A stretch of DNA of 64,000 bases from Chromobacterium paludis (GCF_008275125.1 NZ_CP043473.1:1054001-1118000); one strand, 5' to 3'; shown: positions 7,691 through 17,536, counted from the first letter of the stretch. Made by a program: numbers and translations. The notes: generated from the sequence alone by a model not told the origin.

Positions 7691-8521
7691 TTAAAGCATT
7701 TTTGCAATCAGGCCGGCGATGCCGACCAGCAGGCAGTAAAAGCCGAAGGGGCGCAGCGACTCGATTTCCGTCTTCTTGAAGTAGCGCATCAGAAACCAGG
7801 TGCTGGCATAGGCGCAGAGTCCCGCCACCGCGCCGCAGGCCAGCAACAGGCCCCATTGGACGGAGCCCTGGCCGTGGTGGGCCAGCTTGGGGATTTCCAG
7901 CACGCCCGCCGCGGTGATGATGGGCGTGGCCAGCAGGAAGGAGAAGCGGGCGGAGGAGGCGTAATCGAGACCATGGGCCAGGCCGCTCACCAGGGTGGCG
8001 CCGGAGCGGGAGAAGCCCGGCAGCAGCGCCAGCGCCTGGCCGGCGCCGATCTTGAACGCGCCGGCGAAGCTGAGTTGGGACAGGTCGTGCGAGGCGGTTT
8101 TTTTCTTCATGCGGTCGCCCAGCAGCAGCAGCAGGCCGTTCAGCGTCAGGAAGACCAGCACTGCGGTGCTGCTGGTGAACAGCGCGCGCAGCTGCTTTTC
8201 CAGCAAGAGGCCCAACAGGCCGGCCGGAATCGTGCCGGCGATCACCAGCCACATCAGGCGCGCGTGCGGGTTGCTGGCGCGGCCGCCGGCCTTCAGCCAG
8301 CCGCCAATCAGCTCTATCCAGTCGCGGCGGAAATAGATCAGCAGCGCGGCGGCGGTGCCCAAGTGCAGCATGACCATGAAGGGCAGGAAGTCTGGGTGGG
8401 TGCGGTTGATGGACCAGTGCAGCCAGTCCGGAATCAGCACGCCGTGCCCCAGGCTGCTGACCGGAAACAGTTCGCTGACGCCCTGGATCACGGCGAACAG
8501 CAAGGCTTCGATTGGATTCAT
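7691..8521 (-). CDS. uppP: Undecaprenyl-diphosphatase (bacitracin resistance)
   Basis: The protein has 276 residues from the ATG at 8521 (AAGGGG 7 bases upstream). It dephosphorylates undecaprenyl diphosphate in the inner membrane to recycle the lipid carrier for peptidoglycan and other envelope glycans. Both BacA signatures are present: QGVSELFPVSSLGH with Glu17 and His26, and LPGFSRSGAT with the essential Arg172. It has about eight hydrophobic segments. The 7489-7690 gap holds a small TCTGGC/GCCAGA hairpin at 7611-7626 but no clear terminator. Confidence 0.96.
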   Translation of the reverse strand: MNPIEALLFAVIQGVSELFPVSSLGHGVLIPDWLHWSINRTHPDFLPFMVMLHLGTAAALLIYFRRDWIELIGGWLKAGGRASNPHARLMWLVIAGTIPAGLLGLLLEKQLRALFTSSTAVLVFLTLNGLLLLLGDRMKKKTASHDLSQLSFAGAFKIGAGQALALLPGFSRSGATLVSGLAHGLDYASSARFSFLLATPIITAAGVLEIPKLAHHGQGSVQWGLLLACGAVAGLCAYASTWFLMRYFKKTEIESLRPFGFYCLLVGIAGLIAKML

Positions 8522-8640
8522 GAATACCCCTTGCAAATGGAGGAAGGCTGCCGGCGCATCAAGGCAGGTCGGCTGGCCTGGCGATGGTTAACTTGATGTT
8601 AACGCGCGGCCTCGCTTTTCGGTTTACCGTGGCGGGAATG

Positions 8641-9261
8641 TCAATGACGCGGATGCGGCTCCGAGTCCTGCTCTTCCTGCTCCAGCTGGCGGCGGATGGC
8701 GGCGAAGAAATCGTGGATGCCGTGCACGGACGGGGAGAGGGCGGCCAGCAATTCGGCGCGCGTTTCGGCGGAGATGCCGTCGACGAAGGGGCGCATCTCG
8801 GCGTCCGGGTGGCGCTCGAAGCCTAGCGCCATGATGGCTTCCAGCAGCGGCGCGTTGTCGGGCGAGTCGAACAGCAGCCCCCAGTCGTCATTCAGCAGCT
8901 CCATGCCGGATACGAAGCCTTCGCACCAGTCGTTGCCGCGGACCTCGCCGGCGGCGTCCGCTTCCAGCCAGGGCTGGAATTCGCCGTCGCGCAAGGCGTT
9001 GGCGATGTCTTGCCAGTGACCGCGCAGCAGGGAAACGAACTGCTCCAGCGACTTCTCGCTGGGAAAAGAGGCCTCGTCGTCGAAGGCTTCGCCCAGGATG
9101 ATGGGCAGGCATTCCGCCGGACGGATGGCTTCCGGGCCGGCCAGCAGCGCGGCGAAGAAGCCGTCCAGCTGCTCCAGATTCATGCAGCCCTGGCCGGTGA
9201 AGCGCGCCAGGGTGGAGGACAGGCGTTGGTAGTCTTGTTCGCTGAGCGGCTTGTGCGACAT
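8641..9261 (-). CDS. YecA/UPF0149 family protein
   Basis: The protein has 206 residues with the acidic helical UPF0149 pattern (LSSTLARFTGQGCMNLEQLD, then GFFAALLAGPEAIRPAECLP and GNDWCEGFVSGMELLNDDW). It lacks the C-terminal SEC-C zinc motif seen in some YecA proteins. Function is poorly defined across the family. It stands alone between uppP and a nucleoside transporter; in the gap towards uppP a GTTAAC-TTGAT-GTTAAC repeat lies at 8587-8603. Confidence 0.85.
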   Translation of the reverse strand: MSHKPLSEQDYQRLSSTLARFTGQGCMNLEQLDGFFAALLAGPEAIRPAECLPIILGEAFDDEASFPSEKSLEQFVSLLRGHWQDIANALRDGEFQPWLEADAAGEVRGNDWCEGFVSGMELLNDDWGLLFDSPDNAPLLEAIMALGFERHPDAEMRPFVDGISAETRAELLAALSPSVHGIHDFFAAIRRQLEQEEQDSEPHPRH

Positions 9262-9309
9262 GGGGAGTTTCCGTGTGGTTTAGGCGGCCATTATGCGTCA
9301 GCGCGAAAC

Positions 9310-9340
9310 AAAACAAAACCGCCCGCGGAGGCGGGCGGCT
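9310..9340 (-). terminator. Terminator after the nucleoside transporter
   Basis: CCGCCCGC/GCGGGCGG hairpin; on the minus strand it is followed by TTTTGTTTTG. Confidence 0.75.
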
Positions 9341-9377
9341 TGTCTTGGCCGTGCGGTGCCCGGATGGGCGGCGTGGC

Positions 9378-10568
9378 TTAGTAGGTGGCCAGGACCAGGC
9401 CGGCGATCAGCGCGGACAGGATGCTGACCAGGGAGGAGCCGTAAACCAGCTTCAGGCCGAAACGGGACACCATATTGCCGCGCTCTTCGTTCAGGCCCTT
9501 CACCGCGCCGGCGATGATGCCGATGGAGCTGAAGTTGGCGAAGGACACCAGGAAGATGGACAGCACGCCGCGGGTGTAGCTGGACAGGTGCGCGGCTTGA
9601 TTCTTCAGTTCCAGCATGGCGACGAATTCATTGGTCACCAGCTTGGTGGCCATGATGCTGCTGGCGGTCAGCGCTTCGTGCGTCGGCACGCCCATCAGCC
9701 AGGCGAACGGCCAGAACACATAGCCCAGCATGGTCTGGAAGTTGATGCCGAAGATGGCGGTGAAGATGAAGTTGACGCAGGAAATCAGGGCGATGAAACC
9801 CACCAGCATGGCGGCCACGATCACGGCGATCTTGAAGCCGGTCAGGATGTACTCGCCCAGCATTTCAAAGAAGGACACGCGATGCGCCTCGCTGCTGATC
9901 AGCTCGTCGTCGCCCAGGGCGCTGTCATAGGGATTGATCAGCGACAGGATGACGAAGGTGCTGAACAGGTTGAGCACCAGCGCGGTCACCACAAAGCGCG
10001 GCTCAATCATCTGCATATAGGAGCCGACGATGGACATGGACACGGTGGACATGGCGGTGGCGGCCAGCGTGTACATGCGTTTTTCGTCGAAGGTGTGGAT
10101 GATGTTCTTGTAGGCGATGAAGTTCTCGGACTGGCCCACCATCATCGAGCTGATGGCGTTGAAGGACTCGATCTTGCCCATGCCGCTGACCTTGGACAGC
10201 ACGAAGCCCACGGCGCGGATCACCACCGGCAGCACGCGGATGTGCTGCAGGATGCCGATCAGCACGGAGATGAACACGATGGGCATCAGCACCAGCAGGA
10301 AGAAGCTGAATTCGCCCTTGTTCAGGATGCCGCCGAAGGCGAAGTCGGTGCCATCCTTGGCAAAGTCCATCAACTTGGTGAAGACGCTGGAGATGCTGCC
10401 GACGATGGCCAGGCCATAGGGGGTGTTCAGCAGGAAGAAGGCCAAGGCGATCTCGACCACCAGCAGCTGGATGACGGAGCGGATCTTGATGTTCTTCCGG
10501 TCGCGCGCGACCAGTTGCGTCAGGGCCAGTACCACAACCAGGCCGATCAGGAATTGAACGATATGCAT
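9378..10568 (-). CDS. Concentrative nucleoside transporter (NupC/CNT family)
   Basis: The protein has 396 residues and is polytopic. CNT carriers import nucleosides by cation symport. Signatures include [13 protein letters not shown], then [20 protein letters not shown] and [20 protein letters not shown], which form the re-entrant hairpins and substrate site in this family. The length and hairpin order match NupC-type bacterial carriers. The start at 10568 lacks a strong Shine-Dalgarno sequence, but no better start exists in frame. The 10569-10843 gap contains GC-rich inverted repeats but no riboswitch I can recognise. Confidence 0.93.
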   Translation of the reverse strand: MHIVQFLIGLVVVLALTQLVARDRKNIKIRSVIQLLVVEIALAFFLLNTPYGLAIVGSISSVFTKLMDFAKDGTDFAFGGILNKGEFSFFLLVLMPIVFISVLIGILQHIRVLPVVIRAVGFVLSKVSGMGKIESFNAISSMMVGQSENFIAYKNIIHTFDEKRMYTLAATAMSTVSMSIVGSYMQMIEPRFVVTALVLNLFSTFVILSLINPYDSALGDDELISSEAHRVSFFEMLGEYILTGFKIAVIVAAMLVGFIALISCVNFIFTAIFGINFQTMLGYVFWPFAWLMGVPTHEALTASSIMATKLVTNEFVAMLELKNQAAHLSSYTRGVLSIFLVSFANFSSIGIIAGAVKGLNEERGNMVSRFGLKLVYGSSLVSILSALIAGLVLATY

Positions 10569-10805
10569 GATAAGTGTCGCTTTTGGGTTTCCCGTAGACG
10601 GGGCAAGTTACGAGCAAGGCAAGCTGCCGGCAGGGCCGGCGATGCCCATTGTTATTGGGGGTGCCATTCCGGACGGACCGGTTCAGCGCCACCCCTTGCC
10701 GCCATGCCCGATGGGTGGGCGGTTTCGGTGTGTGCACAATGCGCTGAAGTGAGGCGGAAAACTTTTCTTTAGATCAAACAATCTGTCTTTAGGTGAAGAT
10801 AATTT

Positions 10806-10838
10806 AGCCCGGTTTGACCCATGGGTCAAAGCCGGGCT
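10806..10838. terminator. Long hairpin after rlmD, terminator-like
   Basis: AGCCCGG-TTTGACCC and GGGTCAAA-CCGGGCT pair over 15 bp with one bulge. It lies 5 bases beyond the rlmD stop. The T-run on the minus strand is weak (AAATTATC), so it may stabilise the mRNA end rather than terminate. Confidence 0.5.
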
Positions 10839-10843
10839 GCATT

Positions 10844-12391
10844 TCACGTTTGAGACGACGGGTCGGACTCGGGCTCGCGGCGGGCTTTTTCCGCGAAGTA
10901 ATGCGCGCGGCGGGCTTCCTTGGCGGCGGCGCGTTCGGCCGCTTCCTGGGCCTTGCGCGCCTTCTCGGCGTTTTCCTCGGCCAGGCGCGCGGCCTTGGCG
11001 GCTTCGCGCTCGGCGGCTTCGATCGCCTCGATTTCCTCGACTTCCTTGCGCGTCTTGCACGGGCTGGTCTTTTCGAACCAGGCCACGGACTCCACGTGCG
11101 CGGTGTGCGGGAACATATTGATGATGCCGGCCGCTTTCAGCGTGTAGCCCTTGGTGTTGACCAGGATGCCGGCGTCGCGCGCCAGCGTGGCCGGGTTGCA
11201 GGACACGTAGACGATGCGCTTGGGCGCGGTTTCCTCGGTGATGGCCTTCAAGAGCTGCACCGCGCCGTCGCGCGGCGGGTCCACCAGCATCTTGTCGAAC
11301 TGGCCCAGGGACGCGAACGATTCCTCGGTCACCTCAAACAGGTTGGCCATCTCGTAAGTGACGCGGTCCTGCAGCTGATTGTGGGTGGCGTTTTCCACCG
11401 CGCGCTTGACCAGCGCCTGGCTGCCTTCCATGCCGTGCACCACGGCGCCGGAGCGGGCGATGGGCAGGGTGAAGTTGCCGATGCCGCAGAACATGTCGGC
11501 GATGCGTTCGCCCGGCTGCGGGTCCAGGAATTTCAGCGCGCGTGCCACCATCACCGCGTTGATCTGCGGGTTCACCTGGGTGAATTCGGTGGGGTAGTAG
11601 GGCATCTCCACCGCGTACTCGGGCATGCTGTAGCTCAGCTTGGGCGCGTCCAGCGGATAGATGGGATAGCAGGTGTCCGGGCCCTTGGGCTGCAGCCAGA
11701 TCTGCAGCGGGCGCTCAGCCGAGCCGTGCTGGTCGGAGAAGGCCTTCAGGATGGCGAAGTCGGCATCGGTGATGTCGTCCATATTGCGGAACACCAGGAT
11801 GTCGACCTTGTCGCCCACGGCCACTTCCACCTGCGGCATGCGCTGGCTGATGGACAGCTTGGCGATCATTTCGCGCAGCGGCATGATCAGGTTGGAGATG
11901 TGCTGGGGCAGAATGTGGCACTCGCGCATCTCGGCGATATAGCTGGAGCTTTTCTCGTGGAAGCCCACCAGCACGCCGCCCTTCTTGGCCACCATGCGGG
12001 CGGACAGGCGGGCGCGATGGCGGTAGTGCCAGGCCGGTCCGGCGATGGGCGTGAGCACGCGCTCGGCCTTGACCTTGCCGATGCGCTTGAGGTTGTCTTC
12101 CAGCACGCGCTGCTTGATCGCCACCTGGGCGGTGAATTCCACGTGCTGCATGGAACAGCCGCCGCATACGCCGTAGTGCGGGCAGCGCGGATTGGCGCGC
12201 ATGAAGCTTTCCTTCAATACGGCGCTGGTCTGGGCGTTTTCGTAGCTGGGCTTCTTGCGGTAGCTGCTGTAGATAACTTTTTCGTAGGGCAGGGCGCCAT
12301 CGATGAAGATGGTCTTGCCGTCAACGTGGGCGACCCCCCGGCCTTCGTGATCCAGCGATTCGACCAGGGCAATAGTCTGTGGGTGCGTCAT
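10844..12391 (-). CDS. rlmD: 23S rRNA (uracil-1939-C5)-methyltransferase with charged C-terminal extension
   Basis: The protein has 515 residues. It methylates U1939 of 23S rRNA using SAM. Order: a TRAM-like domain (1-60); a [4Fe-4S] cluster from Cys70, Cys76, Cys79 and Cys158; a Rossmann methyltransferase with DMFCGIGNF (299-307) and DPPR (371-374); and the catalytic Cys398 in [12 protein letters not shown]. The catalytic fold ends near residue 445. The last ~70 residues are a Glu/Ala/Lys/Arg-rich helix ([20 protein letters not shown] and on), which usual RlmD proteins of about 430-450 residues lack. Its function is unknown; rRNA or ribosome contact is plausible. Confidence 0.95.
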   Translation of the reverse strand: MTHPQTIALVESLDHEGRGVAHVDGKTIFIDGALPYEKVIYSSYRKKPSYENAQTSAVLKESFMRANPRCPHYGVCGGCSMQHVEFTAQVAIKQRVLEDNLKRIGKVKAERVLTPIAGPAWHYRHRARLSARMVAKKGGVLVGFHEKSSSYIAEMRECHILPQHISNLIMPLREMIAKLSISQRMPQVEVAVGDKVDILVFRNMDDITDADFAILKAFSDQHGSAERPLQIWLQPKGPDTCYPIYPLDAPKLSYSMPEYAVEMPYYPTEFTQVNPQINAVMVARALKFLDPQPGERIADMFCGIGNFTLPIARSGAVVHGMEGSQALVKRAVENATHNQLQDRVTYEMANLFEVTEESFASLGQFDKMLVDPPRDGAVQLLKAITEETAPKRIVYVSCNPATLARDAGILVNTKGYTLKAAGIINMFPHTAHVESVAWFEKTSPCKTRKEVEEIEAIEAAEREAAKAARLAEENAEKARKAQEAAERAAAKEARRAHYFAEKARREPESDPSSQT

Positions 12392-12529
12392 CGTCTTGCT
12401 TGCAAAATCAAACGGTAAGGGGCGGATTTTCTCAAAAATCGCCGGGGCGTGCTGGTTTTTTTACAATCCCGTGGCGCAAACGCTTTCTGTTAGAATCGCC
12501 TCATGAAGCAGAGCAAGGATGTAAGCAGT

Positions 12530-13408
12530 ATGCGCAAGTGGTTTTGGCCGCTGATGCTGGGCTGGGCGCTGTCCCTTCCGGTTGTGGCGGCGATCATGCC
12601 GGTGCCGGATGTTGAGATCAATCCGATGGGCCGCCACTTGGTGCTGAATTTGCCGCAGGCGCGGTTGTTCCTATATGAGGACGGCAAGCTGAAGCGCATC
12701 TTCCCGGTGGCGGTGGGCAAGATGCTGACGCAGACGCCGATAGGCAGTTTCGACATCACCGGCATTTACCGCGACCCCAGCTGGCATGTGCCCAAGTCCA
12801 TCCAGGATGAAATGCGGCGCAGCGGCAAGGAGGTGCAGACCGTGGTGCCGCCGGGGCCCAACAACCCCCTGGGGCCGGTGTTCGTGCGCTTTGGCGAAAG
12901 CAAGCTGGGGCTGGGTTTTCATGGCACCAACGCGCCGGCGTCCGTGCCCGGTTTTCGCAGCCACGGCTGCGTGCGCCTGCGCAACGACGATGCGCTGGCG
13001 CTGGCCAACACGGTCAGCCGCGGTGACGCCGTCACCGTGGCGTATCAAACCATACTGCTAAACGAGGACGAGGCCGGCCAGCTGTGGCTGACGGTTTATC
13101 GCAATCACTACAAGCAGGACGATCCGTCCATGCCGTACCTGGCCGATACCTTGCTGGCCTGGCAGCATCAGCATCAGGTGGCGCTGTACGGCCAGCGCGT
13201 GGATGCGGCCTTGAAGCAGCGCAACGGCACGCCAGTCTGCATCAGCTGCCAGAATGTCAAGGCGCAGGTCAGCGGCGGCCTGACGCCGCTGCCGTGGTTG
13301 TCGCGGATGAGTTTGCCGCAGCCCTTGCCGGCTACAGAGGAGCCTGCCCCGCATGAGCCGGGGCCGCCGCTCAGCCAGCGCGGCCGCGGCGCCGGCAAGG
13401 CAGGATAG
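12530..13408 (+). CDS. L,D-transpeptidase (YkuD domain), exported
   Basis: The protein has 292 residues from the ATG at 12530. I preferred it to 12503 because AAGGA precedes it and a TAGAAT -10-like box (12490-12495) would otherwise leave almost no leader. A signal peptide (MRKWFWPLMLGWALSLPVVA) leads to the periplasm. The YkuD domain has His131 in GFHGTN and the catalytic SHGCVRL motif (Ser144-His145-Gly146-Cys147-Arg149). Such enzymes make 3-3 peptidoglycan cross-links or attach proteins to the wall. The tail carries a CISC pair and a Pro/Gly-rich low-complexity end. Confidence 0.9.
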   Translation: MRKWFWPLMLGWALSLPVVAAIMPVPDVEINPMGRHLVLNLPQARLFLYEDGKLKRIFPVAVGKMLTQTPIGSFDITGIYRDPSWHVPKSIQDEMRRSGKEVQTVVPPGPNNPLGPVFVRFGESKLGLGFHGTNAPASVPGFRSHGCVRLRNDDALALANTVSRGDAVTVAYQTILLNEDEAGQLWLTVYRNHYKQDDPSMPYLADTLLAWQHQHQVALYGQRVDAALKQRNGTPVCISCQNVKAQVSGGLTPLPWLSRMSLPQPLPATEEPAPHEPGPPLSQRGRGAGKAG

Positions 13409-13423
13409 CGCATAGATGGAGAG

Positions 13424-13452
13424 CGAGGGCCGCGCGATGCGGCCCTTGTTAT
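13424..13452. terminator. Terminator between convergent genes
   Basis: AGGGCCGC and GCGGCCCT form the stem, followed on the plus strand by TGTTATTTATT. It lies between the L,D-transpeptidase and metY stops. Confidence 0.65.
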
Positions 13453-14730
13453 TTATTGCGCCGCCGCTTTCAGCGCCTGGCTGATATCCGCCAGGATGTC
13501 GTCGATATGCTCGATGCCGATCGACAGCCGCACCAGCTCCGGCCGCACGCCGGCCTGCAGCTGCTCCTCCGGCGACAGTTGGCGATGGGTGGTGGTGGCG
13601 GGGTGGCAGGCCAAGGACTTGGCATCGCCGATATTGACCAGCCGCGTCACCAGTTGCAAGGCGTCGATGAAGCGGCCGCCAGCCTCCGCGCCACCCCGGA
13701 TGCCGAAGGACAGGATGCCGGAGGCGCGGCCGCCGAGGTAGCGGTCGGCCAGGGGCTTGCTGGGGTGGTCCGGCAGGGCGGCGTATTCCACCCATTCCAC
13801 CGCCGGACTGGCTTGCAGGAAGCGCGCCGCTGTCAAGGCGTTGTCGCAGATGCGGTCCATGCGCAGCGCCAGCGTCTCTATGCCCTGCAGGATCAGAAAG
13901 GCGTTGAACGGCGACAGCGCCGCGCCCATATTGCGCAGCGGCACCACCCGGGCGCGGGCGATGTAGGCGGCCTCGCCCAGCGCTTCCACGTAGTTGACGC
14001 CGTGGTAGCTGACGTCCGGCTCGTTCAGTCGCTTGAAGCGCGCCTGGTGTTGTCCCCATGGAAACTTGCCGGAATCGACGATGGCGCCGCCTATGCTGTT
14101 GCCGTGGCCGCCCAGGTATTTGGTCAGGCTGTGCACCACGATGTCGGCGCCATGCTCGAACGGCCGGCACAGATAGGGCGAAGGCACGGTGTTGTCGACG
14201 ATCAGCGGCAGGCTATGTTTGTGCGCTTCTTCTGCGAAGGCGGCGAAGTCCACCACATTGCCCAGCGGGTTGCCGATCGACTCGCAGAACACGGCTTTGG
14301 TGCGCGCGTCCACCAGGCCGGCTATCGCGGCCGGGTCTTTGTAGTCGACGAAGCGCACTTCTATGCCTAGCTGCGGGAAGGTATGCGCGAACAAGTTATA
14401 GGTGCCGCCGTACAAGGTGCGGGTGGCGATGATGTTGTCGCCGGTCTCCGCGATGGTCTGGATGGCGTAGGCGATGGCGGCCATGCCCGACGCCACCGCC
14501 AGCGCGCCTATGCCGCCCTCCAGCGCCGCCAGCCTTTTCTCCAGCACGTCGGTCGTGGGGTTCATGATGCGGGTGTAGATATTGCCCTGCACCTTGAGAT
14601 CGAACAAGTCCGCCCCGTGCTGGGTGCTGTCGAAGGCGTAGCTGGTGGTTTGATACAAGGGCACCGCCACGGCCTTGGTGGTGGGGTCCGGGCTGTAGCC
14701 GGCGTGGACGGCGAGCGTTTCCAGCTTCAT
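13453..14730 (-). CDS. metY: O-acetylhomoserine sulfhydrylase (PLP-dependent)
   Basis: The protein has 425 residues from the ATG at 14730, preceded by GGAGG. It makes homocysteine (or methionine) from O-acetylhomoserine and sulfide or methanethiol. It is a Cys/Met-metabolism PLP enzyme: [20 protein letters not shown] near the N-terminus, the PLP Lys204 in [13 protein letters not shown], and the C-terminal [19 protein letters not shown] signature, which with the length of about 430 favours OAH sulfhydrylase over cystathionine enzymes. I looked for a SAM riboswitch in 14731-14936 and did not recognise one. Confidence 0.93.
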   Translation of the reverse strand: MKLETLAVHAGYSPDPTTKAVAVPLYQTTSYAFDSTQHGADLFDLKVQGNIYTRIMNPTTDVLEKRLAALEGGIGALAVASGMAAIAYAIQTIAETGDNIIATRTLYGGTYNLFAHTFPQLGIEVRFVDYKDPAAIAGLVDARTKAVFCESIGNPLGNVVDFAAFAEEAHKHSLPLIVDNTVPSPYLCRPFEHGADIVVHSLTKYLGGHGNSIGGAIVDSGKFPWGQHQARFKRLNEPDVSYHGVNYVEALGEAAYIARARVVPLRNMGAALSPFNAFLILQGIETLALRMDRICDNALTAARFLQASPAVEWVEYAALPDHPSKPLADRYLGGRASGILSFGIRGGAEAGGRFIDALQLVTRLVNIGDAKSLACHPATTTHRQLSPEEQLQAGVRPELVRLSIGIEHIDDILADISQALKAAAQ

Positions 14731-14936
14731 GGGGCAATCCTCCGCATAGTCGATAGGGATGGCGATTGGCTTGAACTTATCCGTAATGTATTGCAAACGC
14801 AAAGAAATAAAATGCGTATTCCATATTGCGATTTTAAATATCAAGTTTTCGTCATGGCGTTTGGCAAGAGTCGGGTCGCCGCTGGCTTGTCCAGCTGTCA
14901 CCTTGCCGGTGTTCATCACACGATAAGGAGCAGGAT

Positions 14937-15197
14937 ATGCAGGCTTTGGCGGGCAAGGTTGCCCTGGTGACGGGCGCAAGCTCCGGCATAGGCCGCGCGA
15001 CGGCCAAGCTGTTTGCGCAAAACGGCGCGGCCTTGGTCTTGGTGGCGAGGCGGCGGCAGGCGCTGGGTGCCTTGATTGCGGAGCTGCCTGATCAAGGGGC
15101 CCGCGCGGCGGCGCTGTACTTGGCTTCCGATGCCTCCAGCTTCCCCACCGGCGCCGCGCTGCTGGCCGACGGCGGCGTGTCGGTCAGCCGGGGCTGA
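14937..15197 (+). pseudogene. Short-chain dehydrogenase remnant with large internal deletion
   Basis: This is an 86-residue open frame with a good ribosome site (AAGGAG). It begins as a normal SDR ([20 protein letters not shown], then [12 protein letters not shown]). At about residue 57 it jumps straight to the typical SDR C-terminus ([20 protein letters not shown], then GGVSV). About 160 residues are missing in frame, including the NNAG motif, the catalytic Ser and the Tyr-x3-Lys pair. The product cannot be a working oxidoreductase. The reading frame survives, suggesting a recent deletion near 15100. Intact SDRs of this type act on varied alcohols and ketones. Confidence 0.85.
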
Positions 15198-15204
15198 TGG
15201 GCGT

Positions 15205-16626
15205 TTAACCGGCCAGCTCTCCCGCCAGTTCGCCCACCCGCGCCAGCGCGCGTTGGTAGGCTTCGTTCCAGGGGTAGCAGCAGGACAGGCGCAGGCAGTT
15301 GCGGTAGCGGCCCTTGGCCGAATACATCGCCCCGGGCACCACGGTGATGCGTTCGGCCAGCGCCGCTTGGAACAGCTGCATGGTGTCGGCGTGGCTGGGC
15401 AGCTCCACCCACAGCAGGCAGCCGCCCGAGGGCAGGGTGGCGCGGGTGCCGGCGGGGAAATGCTGCGCCACCGCGCCGCGCAGCCGCTCCATCTGGCTGT
15501 TGAAATGGCGGCGGATGACGCGCAGATGATGGTCGTAGCCGCCGCTTTCCAGATATTCGGCCAGGGTTTCCTCCAGCAGCGCCGGCTGGCCCAGGCTGCT
15601 GGAGAATTTCAGCCGCCTCACCTCGCTGAGAAAGCGGCCGGGCGCGATCCAGCCCAGGCGGAAGCCCGGCGCCAGCGTTTTGCTGTAGCTGGCGCATAGC
15701 AGCACCCAGCCGTCGCGGTCGTAGGCCTTGACCGCGTTTGGCGTCGCGGCGCCGTAGAACAGATCGGCATGCGGCACGTCTTCGATCAGCGGTACCTGGT
15801 AGTCGTTGACCAGCTGCGCCAAGCGTTGTTTGGCTTCCGGCGGCATGGTGCTGCCCAGCGGATTGTGCACGGTGGGCATGGCGACGATGGCGTTGAGCCG
15901 TTTTTCCGACAAGAGCAACTCCAGCGCGTCCAGCGCCAGCCCGCTGGTGGGATGGGTGGGAATCTCGATCACGCTCAATCCCAGATCCTTCAGCATGGGC
16001 AGCAGCGCGAAATAGGTGGGCGATTCCACGCCCACCGTGTCGCCAGGCTTGCAAGTGGCGCGCAGCGCCAATTGCAGCGCCTCGGTGCAGCCATTGCTGA
16101 TCACCAGGTCGTCCGCCGCCAGCACGCAGCCCCAGCTCACCGCGCGCTGGGCGATCTGCCTGCGCAGCCGCTCAGAGCCGGGCGGGAAGGGGTAGTCGGT
16201 GGTCAGCTCGGGCTGTTGGCGCAGCAGCCGGCCCATGATGTGCTTGAAGCGGCTGGTGGGGTAGAAGTCGCTGCCGCGCGGGCTGGCCAGCGACAGGTCG
16301 ATGAAGTCCGCCTGGCTCTGCGCGCCCATCACCGCCTCGATCTGGTCCACCACTTCGCCGGTGTGGTGGGCGGCGCTTTGCCGGCGCATGCGCGGCAGGG
16401 GCAGGGTGGCGGCCGACTTGACGTAGAAGCCGGACTGCGGCCGCGCCTCGATCAGGCCGCGGTCCTCCAGCGTGCGGTAGGTCAGCAGAATGGTGGACGG
16501 GCTGACCTTGTGCATGGCGCAAGCCTTGCGCACCGAAGGCAGGCGCTCGCCGGGCCGCACGGTGCCGTTCTGGATCAGCGCTATCCATTCATTGACCAGC
16601 TGCTGGTATAGCGGCTCCTGGCTCAT
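15205..16626 (-). CDS. MocR-type regulator (GntR wHTH fused to aminotransferase fold)
   Basis: The protein has 473 residues from the ATG at 16626, preceded by GGAG. Residues 1-75 are a GntR winged helix (RPGERLPSVRKACAMHKVSP, then STILLTYRTLEDRGLIEA). The remainder is a class-I aminotransferase fold with the PLP Lys316 in SYSKTLAPGFRLGW and NPLG and DVPH motifs. MocR proteins sense PLP or an amino compound and control a neighbouring transporter or enzyme. Here the divergent LysE-type exporter is the obvious target, with a 15-bp-arm palindrome between the two genes. Confidence 0.92.
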   Translation of the reverse strand: MSQEPLYQQLVNEWIALIQNGTVRPGERLPSVRKACAMHKVSPSTILLTYRTLEDRGLIEARPQSGFYVKSAATLPLPRMRRQSAAHHTGEVVDQIEAVMGAQSQADFIDLSLASPRGSDFYPTSRFKHIMGRLLRQQPELTTDYPFPPGSERLRRQIAQRAVSWGCVLAADDLVISNGCTEALQLALRATCKPGDTVGVESPTYFALLPMLKDLGLSVIEIPTHPTSGLALDALELLLSEKRLNAIVAMPTVHNPLGSTMPPEAKQRLAQLVNDYQVPLIEDVPHADLFYGAATPNAVKAYDRDGWVLLCASYSKTLAPGFRLGWIAPGRFLSEVRRLKFSSSLGQPALLEETLAEYLESGGYDHHLRVIRRHFNSQMERLRGAVAQHFPAGTRATLPSGGCLLWVELPSHADTMQLFQAALAERITVVPGAMYSAKGRYRNCLRLSCCYPWNEAYQRALARVGELAGELAG

Positions 16627-16655
16627 TTCCGGCTCCTTGGCATGGGAACGGTACA

Positions 16656-16708
16656 GTTTCGAACGAAACCGACCATAACAGTTTTGCAACTGTAAAACTG
16701 TTATGGTC
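16656..16708. promoter_or_regulatory. Operator region with perfect 38-base palindrome between mocR and the LysE exporter
   Basis: GACCATAACAGTTTT (16671-16685) is perfectly repeated in inverse at 16694-16708 around an 8-base centre GCAACTGT. Inside it the hexamer AACTGT also recurs in direct orientation. A smaller GTTTCG-AA-CGAAAC dyad lies at 16656-16669. Mixed inverted and direct repeats are typical of MocR operators. The palindrome also spans the likely mocR promoter, so autoregulation is expected. Confidence 0.7.
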
Positions 16709-16826
16709 TCAATTGTATTTTTCTGAATCTGTAATTGTCCAGCCAGAAGACCTATCATGACGGCCTTGAGTCGGGGGTCTGCCCCGTGGATGCCGGCGCC
16801 TTGCCGGTTGCAGTCTGGGAATCGTC

Positions 16827-17450
16827 ATGAATCTGCTCGCGCTTGTCACTTATCTCTTGGTGATGTCCATCACCCCTGGCCCCAATAATCTGGTGCTGGC
16901 TTCGTCCGGCGTCAATTTCGGTTTCTCCCGCACCCTGCCATCCTTGTTGGGCATGGGTCTGGGCCTATCGCTGCAGATAGGCTTGCTGACGGTGTTCCTG
17001 GGCGAGGTGATGGCCAGCATGGCCTCGCTGCAGTTGTATCTGGCCCTGGCCGGCTGCGGCTACTTGTTGTGGCTGTCCTGGGGCATGGCGCGCGCGGGCA
17101 GCGCCAAGAGCGTGGAGGCCGGCGCGCGGCCCATGGGCTTTGTCGGCGGCCTGATGTTCAACTGGCTCAACCCCAAAGTGTGGCTGATGGGCTTCAATCT
17201 GGTCATGGTGTTCCTGCCGGCGAATATGAATCCGTGGCATGCCGCGGCCTTGTTCACGCTGGTCACTTTCGCCACCAGTCTGCCGTGCATCGCGGTGTGG
17301 GCCGGTTCCGGCGTGGCCATCCGCCGCTTCCTGGACTCGCCGACGCGCTTGCGCCTGTTCAATGTCGCCATGGCGGCCCTGTTGGCGCTGACTGCGCTGT
17401 GGCTGCTGTCCGAGATGCTGCCGGCCAGACCGGTTCCCGGCATGATCTGA
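16827..17450 (+). CDS. LysE/RhtB family amino-acid exporter
   Basis: The protein has 207 residues with about six membrane spans. The N-terminus carries the family hallmark SITPGPNNLVLASSGVNFGF. FNWLNPKVWLMGFNLVMVFL is the second conserved segment. Family members export amino acids or related compounds by proton exchange. The substrate is not deducible, though control by a PLP-binding MocR protein hints at an amino compound. It lies 200 bases from the divergent mocR gene. Confidence 0.9.
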   Translation: MNLLALVTYLLVMSITPGPNNLVLASSGVNFGFSRTLPSLLGMGLGLSLQIGLLTVFLGEVMASMASLQLYLALAGCGYLLWLSWGMARAGSAKSVEAGARPMGFVGGLMFNWLNPKVWLMGFNLVMVFLPANMNPWHAAALFTLVTFATSLPCIAVWAGSGVAIRRFLDSPTRLRLFNVAMAALLALTALWLLSEMLPARPVPGMI

Positions 17451-17459
17451 TCCAATGAG

Positions 17460-17484
17460 GCCCGCAGGTTTGCGGGCTTTTTTG
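17460..17484 (+). terminator. Terminator after the LysE exporter
   Basis: GCCCGCA and TGCGGGC form the stem, followed by TTTTTTG. A TACAAT box at 17494-17499 just after it is a possible gltX -10 element. Confidence 0.85.
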
Positions 17485-17536
17485 TTGGCGGCGTACAATA
17501 GCGGCCTTTAAGCGTATTTCTAGAGTCCAAGCCATC

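Noticed and set aside
14731..14936. Possible SAM riboswitch before metY
   Set aside because: I could not align the leader with SAM-I, SAM-II or SAH riboswitch cores; only generic AT-rich sequence is seen.
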